Source: Metallyticus violacea
Lineage: Eukaryota; Arthropoda; Insecta; Mantodea; Metallyticidae
Direction of reading: 5' to 3'
Assembly (NCBI GenBank): GCA_030762175.1
Contig: CM060838.1
Location: 15,878,001 to 15,942,000, forward strand
DNA: 64,000 nucleotides
Shown in pieces: positions 25,078-37,170 of the stretch. Each line of letters starts with the position of its first letter. Within the stretch, counting starts at the first letter, position 1. A program made the position numbers and the translations under genes. Below the pieces are notes generated by a model. That model saw nothing but the letters and a program-made list of their open reading frames with translations, was not told where the DNA came from and made no database searches.

Positions 25078-25510
25078 CAATGAAGGACAAAATACCTACA
25101 GTATTAATAAATCAGTTATCTCAGGCAACAGACATCGCACAGATAGCTACCGGAAACAAATGGCAATGGGGCGGTCACGTCGCAAGAATGCAGGACAATA
25201 GGTGGACCTACAAGATCTCCATGTGGGACCCCTGGATAGGAAACAGGACACAGGAAGACCCAAAAGAAGATGGACAGACCTCTTTAAGGAACACGCAGGT
25301 CCAGATTGGTCAAGAGTAGCAAGAGGAAGAGAAAAATGAAAATCTCTCGAGAAGCAACTAGTGCAGTGAGAAATGGAGAAACCAAAGAACAAATCAGTCA
25401 GCATACGAACAACTAGCGTGGAATAGCTCACCACGTTAGGAAACAGCGAGTTTTCCCCTCTTTGCCCTTAAGGGACACAATAGGTTATCTTTATCATATC
25501 AAAGCGCATT
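25078..25510 (+). mobile_element. Non-LTR retrotransposon (LINE) 3' end
   Basis: The frame from 25080 gives TDIAQIATGNKWQWGGHVAR, then MQDNRWTYKISMWDP. After a +1 shift it continues with GRPKRRWTDLF and a W-rich segment ending SLEKQLVQ. This is the typical C-terminal tail of insect LINE polyproteins, downstream of the reverse transcriptase (the KW.W.GHV.RM.D.RW and GRP..RW.D pattern). The upstream reverse transcriptase is missing, as expected for a 5'-truncated insertion. A 3' untranslated part appears to continue to about 25510. A homologous fragment lies at 48775-48960 in the opposite orientation. Confidence 0.85.
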
Positions 25511-27058
25511 AAAATATCCACGGTTATGTCTGTAATTCGCTGCTACCTCTCTGTTGTTCCTTTTACGCAGCAATTCGCTCCTCGGCACTCTGCATTTATT
25601 GATTATCAATATGGAAGAAAAAACACTTGATCCAACGGACAGATCCATTACAGTATTCCAGTTCTTTTAGGAGATATCAGAACCTTTTATCGAGTACTCT
25701 TTGAGCTAGGGACAACTATACTATCGAGTTTAGAATTGCCTTCCTGGGGAGGTGGGCAGAGGGGACGATTAATGTCTTACTAGTTATTCCTCTATTCTCG
25801 TTAGAGCTACCGCTGGTGCTCAGGATCTGGCCGCAACAGAGCAGCTGTAGATTCCGAATCCATCTGTTAATCTAGAACTTATAAGCAGGAAACTGAAGGT
25901 TCCTTTCCTATACTTTGGAATTCGTGTACGTTTTGCGTTGCGAAATAGCTTATACTTTATGTTCACTCACATCAGTCTGGTTAAGAACAAGACTAGCCCT
26001 GGTCCAACAAGCCAAGGCAGATTTCACTTTCGAGAAAAAGTCAGAATATGAGATAATATCGGTTCAAGGGTCTAACACGTTAAAGAGCAGATGGGCTGTT
26101 ATCTCTTCTGGAGGTGAATATTGCTGCAGTGCTCTGACGTTTCTTTTATACCTACTGCTCCTAAGGGATGTGCACCGTACCGGAGCTTCTACTATCATTT
26201 ATTTAAGAATGTGCCCTAATGTACAAAAAATTGCCCATAAAAGCTTGTGTATTAAAAGTTTTATTTGCTCTACAGTAAATTACACTAGACAACAAATGTT
26301 AAGCTATTTTGTTAATTAACAATATGTGTTTATTTTTCTGATTTTAAATATTTGGCTGTTTTTGCTCATTGTTTTCCCAACTGGAATATAGAGAATTTAA
26401 TTTATTTAATAAAACTGTAATATCATATAGCTATCTGCATATGTTGTGCAATTAGCTACTGGTACATCTCTCTTGAAAATCTTGAGATTCATTGTTCAAG
26501 ATTCTTGAAAACATTTTTATGGAAATTGTTTTCCATGTTCGTCACTTTCACTTTTAAGGTTGATAGGGTAGGGACTTGGGTTCCTGAAATGGGTTTTCAG
26601 AATAATTTTTACAGCCTAGTTTCTTGTGTTTCTGTAGGAGTTCACTAATATTTGTGCGTAGTTATCTGCTCTAATTGGTCATAAAATTCTTTGGGACATT
26701 TTGGAAGATTCTCCATGTACTTCTCTTATCCTTATGAACCAACAACATTAACCTTCTTTGATCTTCGTCTCACTTCTTCTAGGAAGCTTGTCTTTAAGAT
26801 AAAGAAAACTTTATCCAATACAAACCATCGCTTTGAGGAAACTTTTCATCACTTCTGTTATATAGTGGATGGTGATGAAAGAAATTTCTGAAAAATCACA
26901 AGATGTTGGTTTAGTGTTTCTTTTCAACAGTGATAATATCTATTTGATTGCTGTTTACAAACGTTCCTGCTTTCCTGTTCACTTCGAGCATCCCAGAACG
27001 GTTCAAAAATAGAGTCATAATCTTATCGATCACTATCTACATCCCAGTTCTATCTACA
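25511..27058. other. Unassigned sequence with a 134-codon frame
   Basis: The frame 25915-26319 (134 codons) has no recognised domain. Flanking sequence is AT-rich with no splice or promoter pattern I would defend. Confidence 0.4.
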
Positions 27059-27076
27059 TCTCGGCCACCCGTGGCG
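27059..27076 (-). mobile_element. Tiny SINE-B head remnant
   Basis: The 18 bases CGCCACGGGTGGCCGAGA (minus strand) equal the first bases of the SINE-B head. There is no body and no duplication. It could be an eroded copy or a chance match, although this GC-rich word is unusual in this AT-rich DNA. Confidence 0.4.
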
Positions 27077-29028
27077 TTATCATCTCGAGGTGATGTAAAT
27101 TGGATTCTGTGAAACAATTGCGTTATAAACAAATTGCGCTGCATTCTTGGAGAAAGAAGTGATCTTGTTAACAGAATGAGCGTTGAGAGAATAAGGAAAA
27201 TAGCAAAGTTGCAAAGTAAAAATAAAAAGAACGGAAAAGAGGAATTGAAAGAGCTTAGCACAGATGGGACAAAGCCCTCAAATCTTTCCTCTAGCAGACT
27301 TCATTAGATGAGAGGGGGCGGGGGGCGGAAACCTTAAAGAGTATAAAGGGAAAGGAGATATGATTTTATGACTCTTTAGTATCCTGTCTACCTTGTGTAC
27401 AAATTGCAGAATCTAAGATTGTGATCTATAACGTTTGTAAAAGAATAGGCCAAGAGGTTAGAAATCAAACATATTTCAAAATATATAATGAAGAACTAAA
27501 CAAAACCAAAAGGTACCAGATGCTAAAGATATAAGCAACGTTTTTTGCACTTATATCCTGTAAGGAAAAGCTCATCGTGCAGATATAGCGTTTCGTAAGA
27601 GTGAGTGATGCTCATATGTCTCCAGAACAAGCGAATTATTCTTTCCTTTAATGATGATCCATAAAAATGTCCAATTTAAACGATAACTACGTGACATAAA
27701 ATTTTCTCTCAGTATGTAAATTAAGTTCACATTCTTAAAGATTTTTCTGTAATAATGAAGTTAAATATCTTCATATTTTAAAACACAACTTATTTACTGT
27801 TAAAAGTTTATACCATTGCAGGTTTAGGCACGAAACAAACGTTCTGATTTCACATTTATTTAATTGCTTTATAATGTTTCTATTAGTATGCAAAGAAAAT
27901 TCTGCACTTTATATTGTGTATATTTTTATCGTGTATTTTTTTTTGTTAGAATTTCAGACCTAGTGTATTTATATACTTTTCAATGTTAGTTCTATTTTTT
28001 AATAATTTCTACTACACACTTATATGCTTTGTATCTATAATTAGTGACTAGTGTTGGTGTGTGGCTCTCTCGGGCTCCAAATCTGTGATTTTTATTTGTG
28101 GGGTAGCCTGAGGGGGGGCTTCAACATGAGCTTTTGGTAATCATAAATGAACTATATATATAGGTATTTTCCAAAGAGTGCAAAATACACCGCCACATAT
28201 TGGAAGAGTTCTAGGAAAACATACGAAAAGAAATTAGAAACATTATGGTGGTCTAATTTGATTGTGTCAATTGGAATTTGCTAACCCGGTACAATGTCTG
28301 TTTAGCAGAGGGAGGACCACGTTTCCAGCATTTGCTATAAGGTAAGATTTTATCCACAGTTTTAAGAAGCGACGCGGCCGCCTGTGGAATTTGCAGTTGC
28401 CGAAACACAACACTTCGTGCAAACATTAAGGGTACATTTTGGAAGCCCAGTACCTATAAATTGTTCTGAGTATTGGCTTTGTTTGTGAAGTTTCTTCTAA
28501 GCGTGAAAAATATGGTATTTAGAAACTGAAATATCTTAAGCATAATTAATTTATGCATATTTGCAGTTCATTAATTAACAGTATTGCTTAATATCAAATG
28601 GGTCTGATGGTCTAAATATTGTATGAATAACAACAATGCATTAGATATAATGCAAAAAGATATAATATATTAATAAACTTATTTAAGTGTTTAGCTAACA
28701 TGCGCAAGTTTATCTTTCTTCTTCCTATTTTTCTTTTTCTTTTTAAACGAAGTGCAAAAATTATATTTTTTGGAACAGACCTGAAATACTATGCCTTAGC
28801 GTAACCGTCTGATTTCTGAAGCATACCTTTGTTAAACCATGGACAATCAGTTCAATTGAGTTTTCCTTAATGAAGTAAAAAAATCCTATAGCCTGATATT
28901 TATTATTTCATTGCACCAGGAATGAAATAATAATCTGCGTAAAGTGAGCACTGATTAATTCATTTTTATTCTCGACTTTTCCATACCTGATAACACAATA
29001 TGTTTTGACATTGTAAAACAATTAGGCT

Positions 29029-29030
<2 letters not shown>
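27077..29030. other. Unassigned sequence
   Basis: No gene or repeat family recognised. Purine-rich at about 27160-27350, AT-rich afterwards. Confidence 0.5.

Positions 29031-29031
<1 letters not shown>

Positions 29032-29059
<28 letters not shown>
29032..29059. repeat. (TA)n microsatellite
   Basis: Simple TA alternation of about 14 units. Confidence 0.95.
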
Positions 29060-29063
<4 letters not shown>

Positions 29064-29480
29064 TTGTTTTATTCGTTAATAAAGAATTTCTTTTGATCAA
29101 CTGTTGAAACAGATATCTCTGCTAAGCTTTATCTTTGGACATTATGTAAATCTCAGTGAAGTAGCTATTTGTACTCCACCATTACGCAACTAAAATGAAA
29201 CTATAATCCAAAAATTAATAAAATTTAAGATCATAGGAAAAATTTCGTTGTAGTAAGAACATTTTTAGAAATGGTTAAGGGTTTCAACTGAAATATGGCT
29301 TCATTTCCATATCGCCAGTCACTCTAAAGTTTATTCCCCGTGAACTTTCATAGATGTTCAGTAAATGATTATTCTCGAAAACACCAAAGATCCAGTAAGT
29401 ATGGGGGTTGCATATTTAACAGTTACTTGTAGAAAGGCCTATTTTGACTATTACTGCAATTAGAAAACAATATATGCATT

Positions 29481-29694
29481 TATGTTAACTCAGTCTTCCG
29501 GGCTGTAAAGCCATGGTCCAATGGGTTTCTTTCCCTTCATCTTCCCAGATATTTCGACCATACTGAAGACGTCCACCGCAGTCTTGGACGAAACATCTGG
29601 GAAGATCAATGAGAAGAATCCTATCGGCTCACGGCCTTAAAGCCCGGAAGACTTAGCTAACATAAACGACACCGGCCGTGAAAGCCTACATTCT
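29481..29694 (+). mobile_element. 214-bp inverted-repeat element with 14-bp target duplication
   Basis: Perfect direct repeats ACAATATATGCATT at 29467-29480 and 29695-29708 define the insertion exactly. Inside, 29481-29504 and 29641-29664 form an inverted repeat (TATGTTAACTCAGTC... then TTCCGGGCT, two mismatches in 24). A second, inner inverted repeat, CTTCCCAGAT at 29541-29550 and ATCTGGGAAG at 29595-29604, encloses CTGAAGA (29563-29569), a GTCC...GGAC stem and GAAAC. That layout recalls a hammerhead-ribozyme core. A 30-base tail with GGCCGTGAAAGCC follows the right arm. The unusually long duplication argues for a retro-type mechanism. A non-autonomous Penelope-like element or retrozyme is possible, but this is not proven. 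Confidence 0.85.
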
Positions 29695-29708
29695 ACAATA
29701 TATGCATT

Positions 29709-32530
29709 GTTGAAATAAAACATCAATCACTTATTTAACTATTCGTTTATGATTATTATAAACTTTTCCATCCAAAGAAGTTTATTTGCTTACGGGACTA
29801 TGTTTCTGCCAAGGAATAAAAATTACACATGCGTAAAAACTTTTCTTTATTTATTTTATGTAAGCACTTAACGTCTGTTAGCTCCTGAGGCGCTTTATGA
29901 AGTAAATGAAATGGTTTAGTCTAAATTGTGTTGTGCCGTATGTTGCTTTAGAGGATGTACAGTTTTTGCGCGCACTTCCTTTGTTCCGAATTCCTTTTCC
30001 TTTTCCTTTCCCTCACTCAACCTTCGTTATCTGGCCACGTTGCAAGGCCTCGCCGATTAGTTTTGCTTGTATTGGCTGTCAAGTGTATGGTATGATCTGG
30101 AAATGGCGACGTATGTGACTCAGAATATGGAGTCTTATCGCGAGGAACACTTCTAAATTGCAGTTTCTCCACAGGGTAAGCACTGTGACTCAGCTATAAT
30201 GTAAATTTTAACACATTTATTTGTTATTTCACTTTGTTATACTGACGTAAAGTTTCCAATTGTAAATTGTTTTAGGGGAACTGGGATTTTTCAAACCAAT
30301 GTATTAATACTAATGGTAATTTTGGGCAGTATTAAAGTTTTTATTAAGTATCCGAGAGCGTGAGATTTATCTAAGTAATTCTCTGAATTTCAATCGTTGT
30401 ATATTTGCTGTATATTTGCTGTGGCAATATTTTGAAATATTACAAAATTTTCAAGTTGAAAATTATTTTTCTTGAGCATTATATTTACAATTAATATTAT
30501 TTTATAAATTTCTTTACAACTGTAAACCATTTTATGAAGTTTCTTTTAGTTTCTTTTTTTCCGACCATATCCTGGGGGTTTGTCTTTTAGTATACTTTCA
30601 ACGCTAAACCTTGCTCAAACATCAACAGAAGGATGTTATATTCTGTTTATTTGAGTTACAGAATAGCCTAATGTACCAAGGTTAAAAGAAAAACTCTTAT
30701 TCAGACAAAGTGTTCTCGAACAGAGATCGAGCTCGGTTCCACTGTAGAGTAAACACACTGGTTTCGAACCAAGTACTGAATAAGGTAGCTACCTTAACCC
30801 TTGAACGCATTCATCCGTCATGATGTTCTAGGATCACCATAATATTTTTACCGATATAAAAACCACCTCGTATTTGTAGGGCAGATCTTCACAATAAAAA
30901 TTCCTTTTATCACATGCAATAACCTTGAGAAAGACTTGTGCTAGCAGCAGATTGAAATCCATCAAGAGAACTACGCCTATCTCTCTCGTTCTCTGTCAGG
31001 GGATTTCCAAAGATGGGATGTGAGAAACTCATTACATCGCCCTGATATCACAAAGGGAGGAAAGTGAGATTAAAAATGTGTTGGACGGCTGTCAAATTGC
31101 AGTAAAAGTAGGTCAGAATTACTACTCTTAGCTGAAGTTTTTTTTCCACATAGCAGTAACGAAAGAATTTCATCACAGCCTAATTCTGCAGCCACAAAGT
31201 TGTCTGTTACTTTAGCGAACTGTAGCATTTGATCACGTCCTTTCATTGTTATTTCCTCTTCAGAGAAAGAGGCTACATCCTGCGAATGGGAGATAAATTA
31301 CAGCCTGCCTTACAGTTGAAAGACAAGCTACTCACACTTTGCTCTGTGCATACACATACGACGCATATAATTTTTTTTATTTGTGTTCTCTTTAACATCC
31401 CATATGGGAGCAGGCTTTTAAAAAGCGAGACAGTTCTTGAATGAATAAAAGAACGACTGGATGAGCTTATACACAAATGGAGTTCAAAGTTGTCTTACAT
31501 TTATCTTCCCAGGCGAAGAAAAAACTCAAAGTAACACGCTGGCATAGAGGATGTATATGTAATACTATGGTTCGAACAATAGTATCTGCCTTAAGATTAA
31601 CAAAATATTTCGTCAGACACATTAAGGAAATTGGTTAGCAAAATATTCTCTTCACAGAAAAGATACAATGCCAGAAATCAATTGACTTTTACCATATTAA
31701 AAAGTACACCATTTAATTTTATTAAAAATATCTGGATTTGCAAATTTTCGCCTTATCTTTGATTCTATAAATTAATAAACATACAATATGACTGTAAATT
31801 AAGTATCTACAACACTGTGCTCCTAGTCGAAACGTAGGGTGCTCAGCAGTGTGTACTGTCTAAAGTCTGAACATCTCTCGCTTGAGATTTACAACCGTTC
31901 CATCCATTGCATTCCATGAAATTGTTACTTCGAAATCCCTAAGTGTCCGCTTGTGAGATACCCAGGCAATTCACATGATGCGGATGCCCTGTATTCAGGG
32001 AGACGAGACAAAACATCTTTGAAGAAGCTCCAATGCTTCTACAATGATGTGAGTTGTCGCTCCATAATGTTATAACCACTGACTGTTGAAGCTTGGAGCT
32101 CTAGCCTGACATAGTCGCCTCAGATCTTGTAATAACTGCTATACTAAGTGCCATACCTGATTGGCGGTAGGAGGTTTCTCGCGCTTATCTTCAGTAAGTT
32201 AAGGCCCAGTGAATGACAAGACCAAACATTGGTGTATAGGGGGTGTACAACAACTTTGTAATTCCTTCATAACCGAAAAGCGTTTTGTTTATTCATTTAC
32301 ATTACCTCCAATATCATGTTATATTCATTAGAAAATTAGACATATGAGACAAATTAATGTTCATTCATGCACTTTTCAGAACAGCCTTACTGAATTTTCG
32401 TTGGCAATCACATCTCTGAACGCATAATTTCGGTGGATGAGTGTCTTCTTCTGAAGCAAGATTTTCGTTGACGTAGCTCTTTGGGATCAACTTCTTCCAG
32501 TCGTTCAAATACACAATTGACAATAACACA
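29709..32530. other. Unassigned sequence
   Basis: The stretch 29900-30175 is less AT-rich, with pyrimidine-rich TTCCTTTTCC runs, an AAATGGCGACG start-like word at 30104 and ACAGGGTAAGC at 30168. The frame closes after 17 codons, so I do not call an exon. The rest, including frames at 31229-31476, shows nothing recognisable. Confidence 0.4.
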
Positions 32531-32812
32531 ATCGATACGGGTGACTGAGATTGTTTAGGCACGTACTCATGAACAGTAGGTCTGGATTTCAATTTTTGCC
32601 AGGACCGTTTTCCTTGACTAAGTTTTTTCAGGCTTTCCTCAAATGGCAAATACTTTTTAATAGTGTTCAAAACTTAAGCCTGGGACGCTTCCTTCTTTTC
32701 ATAAAAAAACCTTTTACCAGTTTAGCATTTCATCTCATAAATCATCAGTGTCGTCCGCCTGCGATGCCTCAGGTGAAAACGAGCGTAAAACACTACTTAA
32801 GAATTCCATCTG
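32531..32812 (+). mobile_element. SINE-B copy, diverged, full length
   Basis: The whole family order is present but mutated: a head around CGGGTGACTGAGATTGTTTAG, a decayed B box (GGATTTCAATTTT), CCAGGACCGTTTTCC, then TTCAGGCTTTCCTC, CTTAAGCCTGGGACGCTTCC and the tail ending GAGCGTAAAACACTACTTAA. This looks like one of the oldest SINE-B copies here. Confidence 0.8.
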
Positions 32813-33178
32813 CACTGCGTATTTACGAAAATAATATCCTAAAACAAATGTCCTCTCGCAAATACATAAGGGTCATGGGTATTGCAAAGAATTGTATCAG
32901 CATAACCATTAAGTCAGTATGCAATTCACGGCGTTGCTAAGGTTCGTTACATTCTACCATTTTCTGACCATACTGTACATATAACTATATAACAAGAACA
33001 AGATATTCAGATATAATGAATTATTTCATATTAAAATATAAATGCTCTTTGAAAGTACATATATAAGTATTAATAAATAAGATTTACACTATGAGACCTA
33101 TTTGCTTTATTTAAGAAAATTACCGTCATCTATCTGTAAAACTGTTTTCAAGGACAATAGTAGCGAAGTACCGAAAGT
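32813..33178. other. Unassigned AT-rich sequence
   Basis: Nothing recognised between the two SINEs. Confidence 0.5.
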
Positions 33179-33412
33179 GTCGGTCCTGGTGGTCTAGTGG
33201 TAATCATACCTAAACCCAGATCGCGGGTTCAACCCCGGCCATGATCGATGGATTTTTAGGGCATATAAGTCCTAAGTATGGCTTCCTTCGGAAGGAAAGT
33301 GTAGCCATGGGTCCCATGTCGTAGATTTACGGCATGTAAAAGAACCTCAAGCGTGAAAGAAGAGGCCTCTGAGCAAAATTTACCGATCGTTTCACGCCCT
33401 GAATTGAATGGG
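33179..33412 (+). mobile_element. SINE-A copy, 3'-eroded
   Basis: The head begins GTCGGTCCTGGTGGTCTAG with a B box GGGTTCAACCCC. The body has CTTCCTTCGGAAGG and GAAAGAAGAGGCCTCTGA and runs to CCTGAATTGAATGGGA. The usual tail after that point is not recognisable. Confidence 0.88.
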
Positions 33413-34136
33413 ATACAAAGCGCTTTATACCATTTAAAGGTGCATACATATAAAGGTTCTGGCGTTGTAATTAATAAGCGATGTTATCTTCAACTCCTTG
33501 TCTAAATTGAGATTGTAAACGGGTTGACAGTGAGTAATATGAGCACAAATTTTACATTTAAGGAATTGGCATGGTGTGAATAACTGGGAGAGAAACAGGC
33601 TGCAGCAGAAAACGTTCTTAAGAATGTTTAGTGATAAGAGATATAAATTTCGAAAATAAGCCATGGATTGGTGAATCAATAATGTGTTTTAACGTTCTTT
33701 TAAATTGCGATCCTTGGGTGTAGATGATTTAAGGTACTTTCTGTTAGACGTTCTGAATTTAACGCTGTAATAGTCATGTTGCATCGAAATAGGTGATCAC
33801 AATGTTAAACAATGTTCACAATAATATACCCGCCGTTTGCAAGAAACGGCTTTCAAATGTTTTAGTTATACTTGAGAAATAATTAATTAGGAATGAATTA
33901 ACTTCTGCTGAATGCAAAAAATATAAATTATACAGCTATATTGCAATACAGACAAGAAATCTCCTGTTTCAAAAAACATTTCTGTTTTATAATGTGATGT
34001 CTGCCTTTCAAAATTCATGAATCTAATGGGGAACTGTCAATTTTTGAAATTAATTTTTTGAATTACTGCGTTAATTACTGCAAGGTCAGGAGCATGGTTT
34101 CCTGTATCTCTTCTACATTTTGTATAGTCCATTTTA
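33413..34136. other. Unassigned AT-rich sequence
   Basis: An 81-codon minus frame at 33434-33679 has no motif. Nothing else is seen. Confidence 0.5.
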
Positions 34137-34138
34137 TA

Positions 34139-34705
34139 CAAGAAAGTTATTGTAGTTACGTGCTCTGGTTACTCGTCAAGACCTATACTGCATGTGAGGT
34201 AGTTGCTTGTAGTTAGTTTGAAGGAGACTTTGTCACCGAGTGGTCTTGCGTTCTAGCTACTCGGTTCTTTCATTGCGTGTAAATTCTATGCTAATTGTTC
34301 TTCGTTAGTCTTAAAGAACGGAGAGGGAAACATAATTCTTGCAAAGAAGGAATAAGACGATATATAATGAAATATGTTTCAGGTAGAGAAACTGTTGGGC
34401 ATTTGTTAAAATGTTACGAGATACAGAATGATAAACGTGCTCCGAATTGCCGTTTTCGTACTGAAGAAAAGTTAGATGAAATATAGGCATTTTCTACGCA
34501 TATACCAGCTATTCGTTGCCGCGGAGGGGCATCATTTTCTATTCAAGTTATGACGCAGGTTAATGTTTTTTATTATTATCATTTTAGTAACAATGAAAGT
34601 ACCACAATGAAAATACTCATTTTATACGCGGCCACTCTTCTTCTTTTTCCGGTTTCGGCGACTGCATTTCAGCAGCAAGCAACCGTAACTCATATATCCT
34701 TAATG
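34139..34705 (+). mobile_element. Internally deleted copy of the CAGTGAGG-type DNA transposon
   Basis: Both ends align with the larger relative at 39095-40666. The 5' side (34139 to about 34490, with CTAATTGTTCTTCGTTA and TTGTTAAAATGTT shared) and the 3' side (about 34500-34705, with CGCGGAGGGGCATCATTTTC and GCGGCCACT...) are joined without the central catalytic region. TA flanks both ends (34137-34138 and 34706-34707). A 63-codon frame (34295-34486) covers the remaining N-terminal transposase region, with SCKEGIRRYI and a C-terminal EEKLDEI. Non-autonomous, about 567 bp. Confidence 0.8.
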
Positions 34706-34707
34706 TA

Positions 34708-35573
34708 AATTGCAATAACCTTGCGGGAAAAGTTTTTCCCTAAAAATCACAAAAGTATCTCTGTTATTGTTATTTTTCGGATATTTAGTTTTTATTTCGG
34801 TTAACTAAATAAGAACAACTCATAAAATAAAGATTGGAAAAGTGAATGACTACCTAAGATGTCAGAAGAAAATGAAGGCCTGAAAAACCTTGACGTCTAT
34901 TATGGTTAACTAAACGATGGAAAATATGGGGCTTAATGCTAGAAAAAAATGTGGATTTTTCAGCAATTGTACTTTTATCTTACGCCTCTTTTCTTCCCTT
35001 GCGATTGGTTTTTTTTCCCCCGTTTTTATTTCATTTTATTTTCACACTATTTCTAATCTTCTTCAATATGCAAATATATTTCCAGTAAAAAGTAAAACGC
35101 CACCGCTTGATTGAAAACTGCGCAAGCGAGCTGAAAAGTAGCCCAGAATAGATAAATTTATATGTAGATAAGAATGTTTATCATAAAATAATATGTAGTG
35201 CCTATTGTCCAAGCACACAATATTTATTTCCTATAAAGAAATTCCAGGTAGGTATTAAAACAATGGAAAATGGTTTTTTTTTTTTTTTTTTACTTAACAC
35301 GCGAGTTGATTAATTAATTAATTTCACCATTTGATTTCGAGAAAATAAAATGTAAACTATATGATGTTGCATTTTAATGAATTTGCATGAATCGCATTTC
35401 TTTTGAGTTATTTATCATATTTTTTCTGATGTGGAGGGTGCAGAAAAAAAAACGACTAATTGAGCTGCTCATTCAGTTTTTATTTCTTTACTTTTCTATT
35501 TTTTTTTAAATGTCGTAAAATGTTTGAATAATTGGAAATAAATTTAAAATATGGAACATCTACCATGTAAACG
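34708..35573. other. Unassigned AT-rich sequence
   Basis: Contains a T-run at about 35275-35292. No gene or family recognised. Confidence 0.5.
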
Positions 35574-35585
35574 CTTAAGCATTGT

Positions 35586-35874
35586 TTTTTTAATTTGTTT
35601 TATTTAATGACGCTCTTCAACATCTCAAGTCATCAGCGTCCCATTCTATTCAGGGCGTGAAACGGCCGAAAATTTTGCTCAGAGGCCTCTTCTTTCAGGC
35701 TTGAGGTTCTTTATCGTGCCGTAAATGTAAGACACAGGACCTATGGCTTTACTTTCCTTCCAAAGGAAGCCATACTTAAACCCCGAAAAAAATCCATCGG
35801 TCCTGGCCGGGATTGAACCCGCGATCTTGGGCTTAGAAGGCAAGTATGGTTACCACTACACCACCAGGACCGAC
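35586..35874 (-). mobile_element. SINE-A copy, full length, with 12-bp target duplication
   Basis: Minus-strand copy with the head at the right (GGTCCTGGTGGTGTAGTGG on the minus strand, ending at 35874) and its tail at the left. Perfect direct repeats CTTAAGCATTGT at 35574-35585 and 35875-35886 define both boundaries. A small deletion affects the body near 35776. Confidence 0.95.
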
Positions 35875-35886
35875 CTTAAGCATTGT

Positions 35887-36884
35887 GCTGCACTAATTTA
35901 GCTTGTCAGTGCATGTATGAATATGTAAGTTTTTGTTTCAGAGACACATATGACTTTACTTAAGTATTTATTCTTTTTCTTATACAGGGTTTCTGACTAA
36001 GAGATATAAACTAAATGTACTGCTATACATACTTCAGTCGTGGTTCTAATAGGCGTGAAATGGACGTAATAAGGGTAAAGCATTCTGGAAAGGTTCAAAG
36101 AAGTTGCATTAATTAAATTACTAATAAAAGTCAGAGCAGGAATTCTCTCAAATGAAAAATACTTGGCATTCCACGACACTAAATTGCTAAGTCGACCGTA
36201 CATTCTTTCCGCGGAGGAAGAAATGTTAACATCTCTATGTCATTCTGCCGTTTCTCCCTGTCTCTTTTTTCTACCCTCCCTTCTTTTCTCATCTCCCTTT
36301 CTTCTTAAATTGTGAGATACTAATTTAAAGCAACATGTTAAAGAATTGTAACAAATATCTCTTTGCTGCATTTTTAAAGAATAACAATAAAGATGTTAAT
36401 TTCAGAAATGAAAGCGTATTTGAAATAACTGACAATCACAAGACGCCCGGCGACATGAGTAGTCTGTAACAGAAAACTAGATCAGCTTTAAGAATTTTCT
36501 TCAGTTTAAACACACCTATTTCTACATGTCAAACTGAGTTTATCTTCCACTTTGTTACTTCCAACTGAACATCTTGATCTATTTTGTATTAACTAGGGAT
36601 ATAACGAGCGATTATTTTACAGTGTCACTGGACTTCGGTCTTGTTACAGCGCTGCAGGCGTCTCCGTTGAACTTAACCGCGCATTCGGATTTGAAAAAAT
36701 ACTTTTATTTTAATAATCTTCCCCACATGATAACCTTATGTAGCTATTACCTCTTATCTTTGGAATATGTTCTTGGAAAAGCTCCTCACTTAAGATGTGA
36801 TATTACATATCATGTCGTATAGCATTTGGGAAGTATTTTTATTCACATTGCCTTTAACCTTTCCAATAAATTCATATCGGGGGA
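35887..36884. other. Unassigned sequence
   Basis: A CT-rich stretch lies near 36240-36305. Frames at 35997-36203 and 36574-36822 have no motif. Confidence 0.5.
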
Positions 36885-36885
36885 T

Positions 36886-37170
36886 GTCGGTCCTGGCGGT
36901 GTATGGTAACCATACTTGCATCTCACCCAAAATCGTGGGTTCAATGGGGGCTAGGACCGATGGATTTTTTCGGGCGTAAGTATGGCTTCCTTCGGAAGAG
37001 AAGTAAAGCCGTGGGTCCCGTGTCGTACATTTACGGCACGAAAAAGAACCTCATGCCTTAAAGTAGAGGCATCTGAGCAAAATTTGTCGGCCGTTTCACG
37101 CCCTGATTTGAATGGGACCCTGATGACCTGGGATGTTAAAGAGCATCGTAAATAAACCAAATAAACAAAA
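36886..37170 (+). mobile_element. SINE-A copy, nearly full length, head damaged
   Basis: The head starts GTCGGTCCTGGCGGTGTATG, with bases lost in the A-box region and a mutated B box (GGGTTCAATGGGGGC). Body and tail are otherwise complete (GGGTCCCGTGTCGTACATTT, then TTTCACGCCC, ending CCAAATAAAC). The promoter damage makes it transcriptionally dead by Pol III rules. Confidence 0.9.

Noticed and set aside
30730..30780. B-box-like GGTTTCGAACC on the plus strand
   Set aside because: The word is palindrome-like and there is no A box or SINE body around it.
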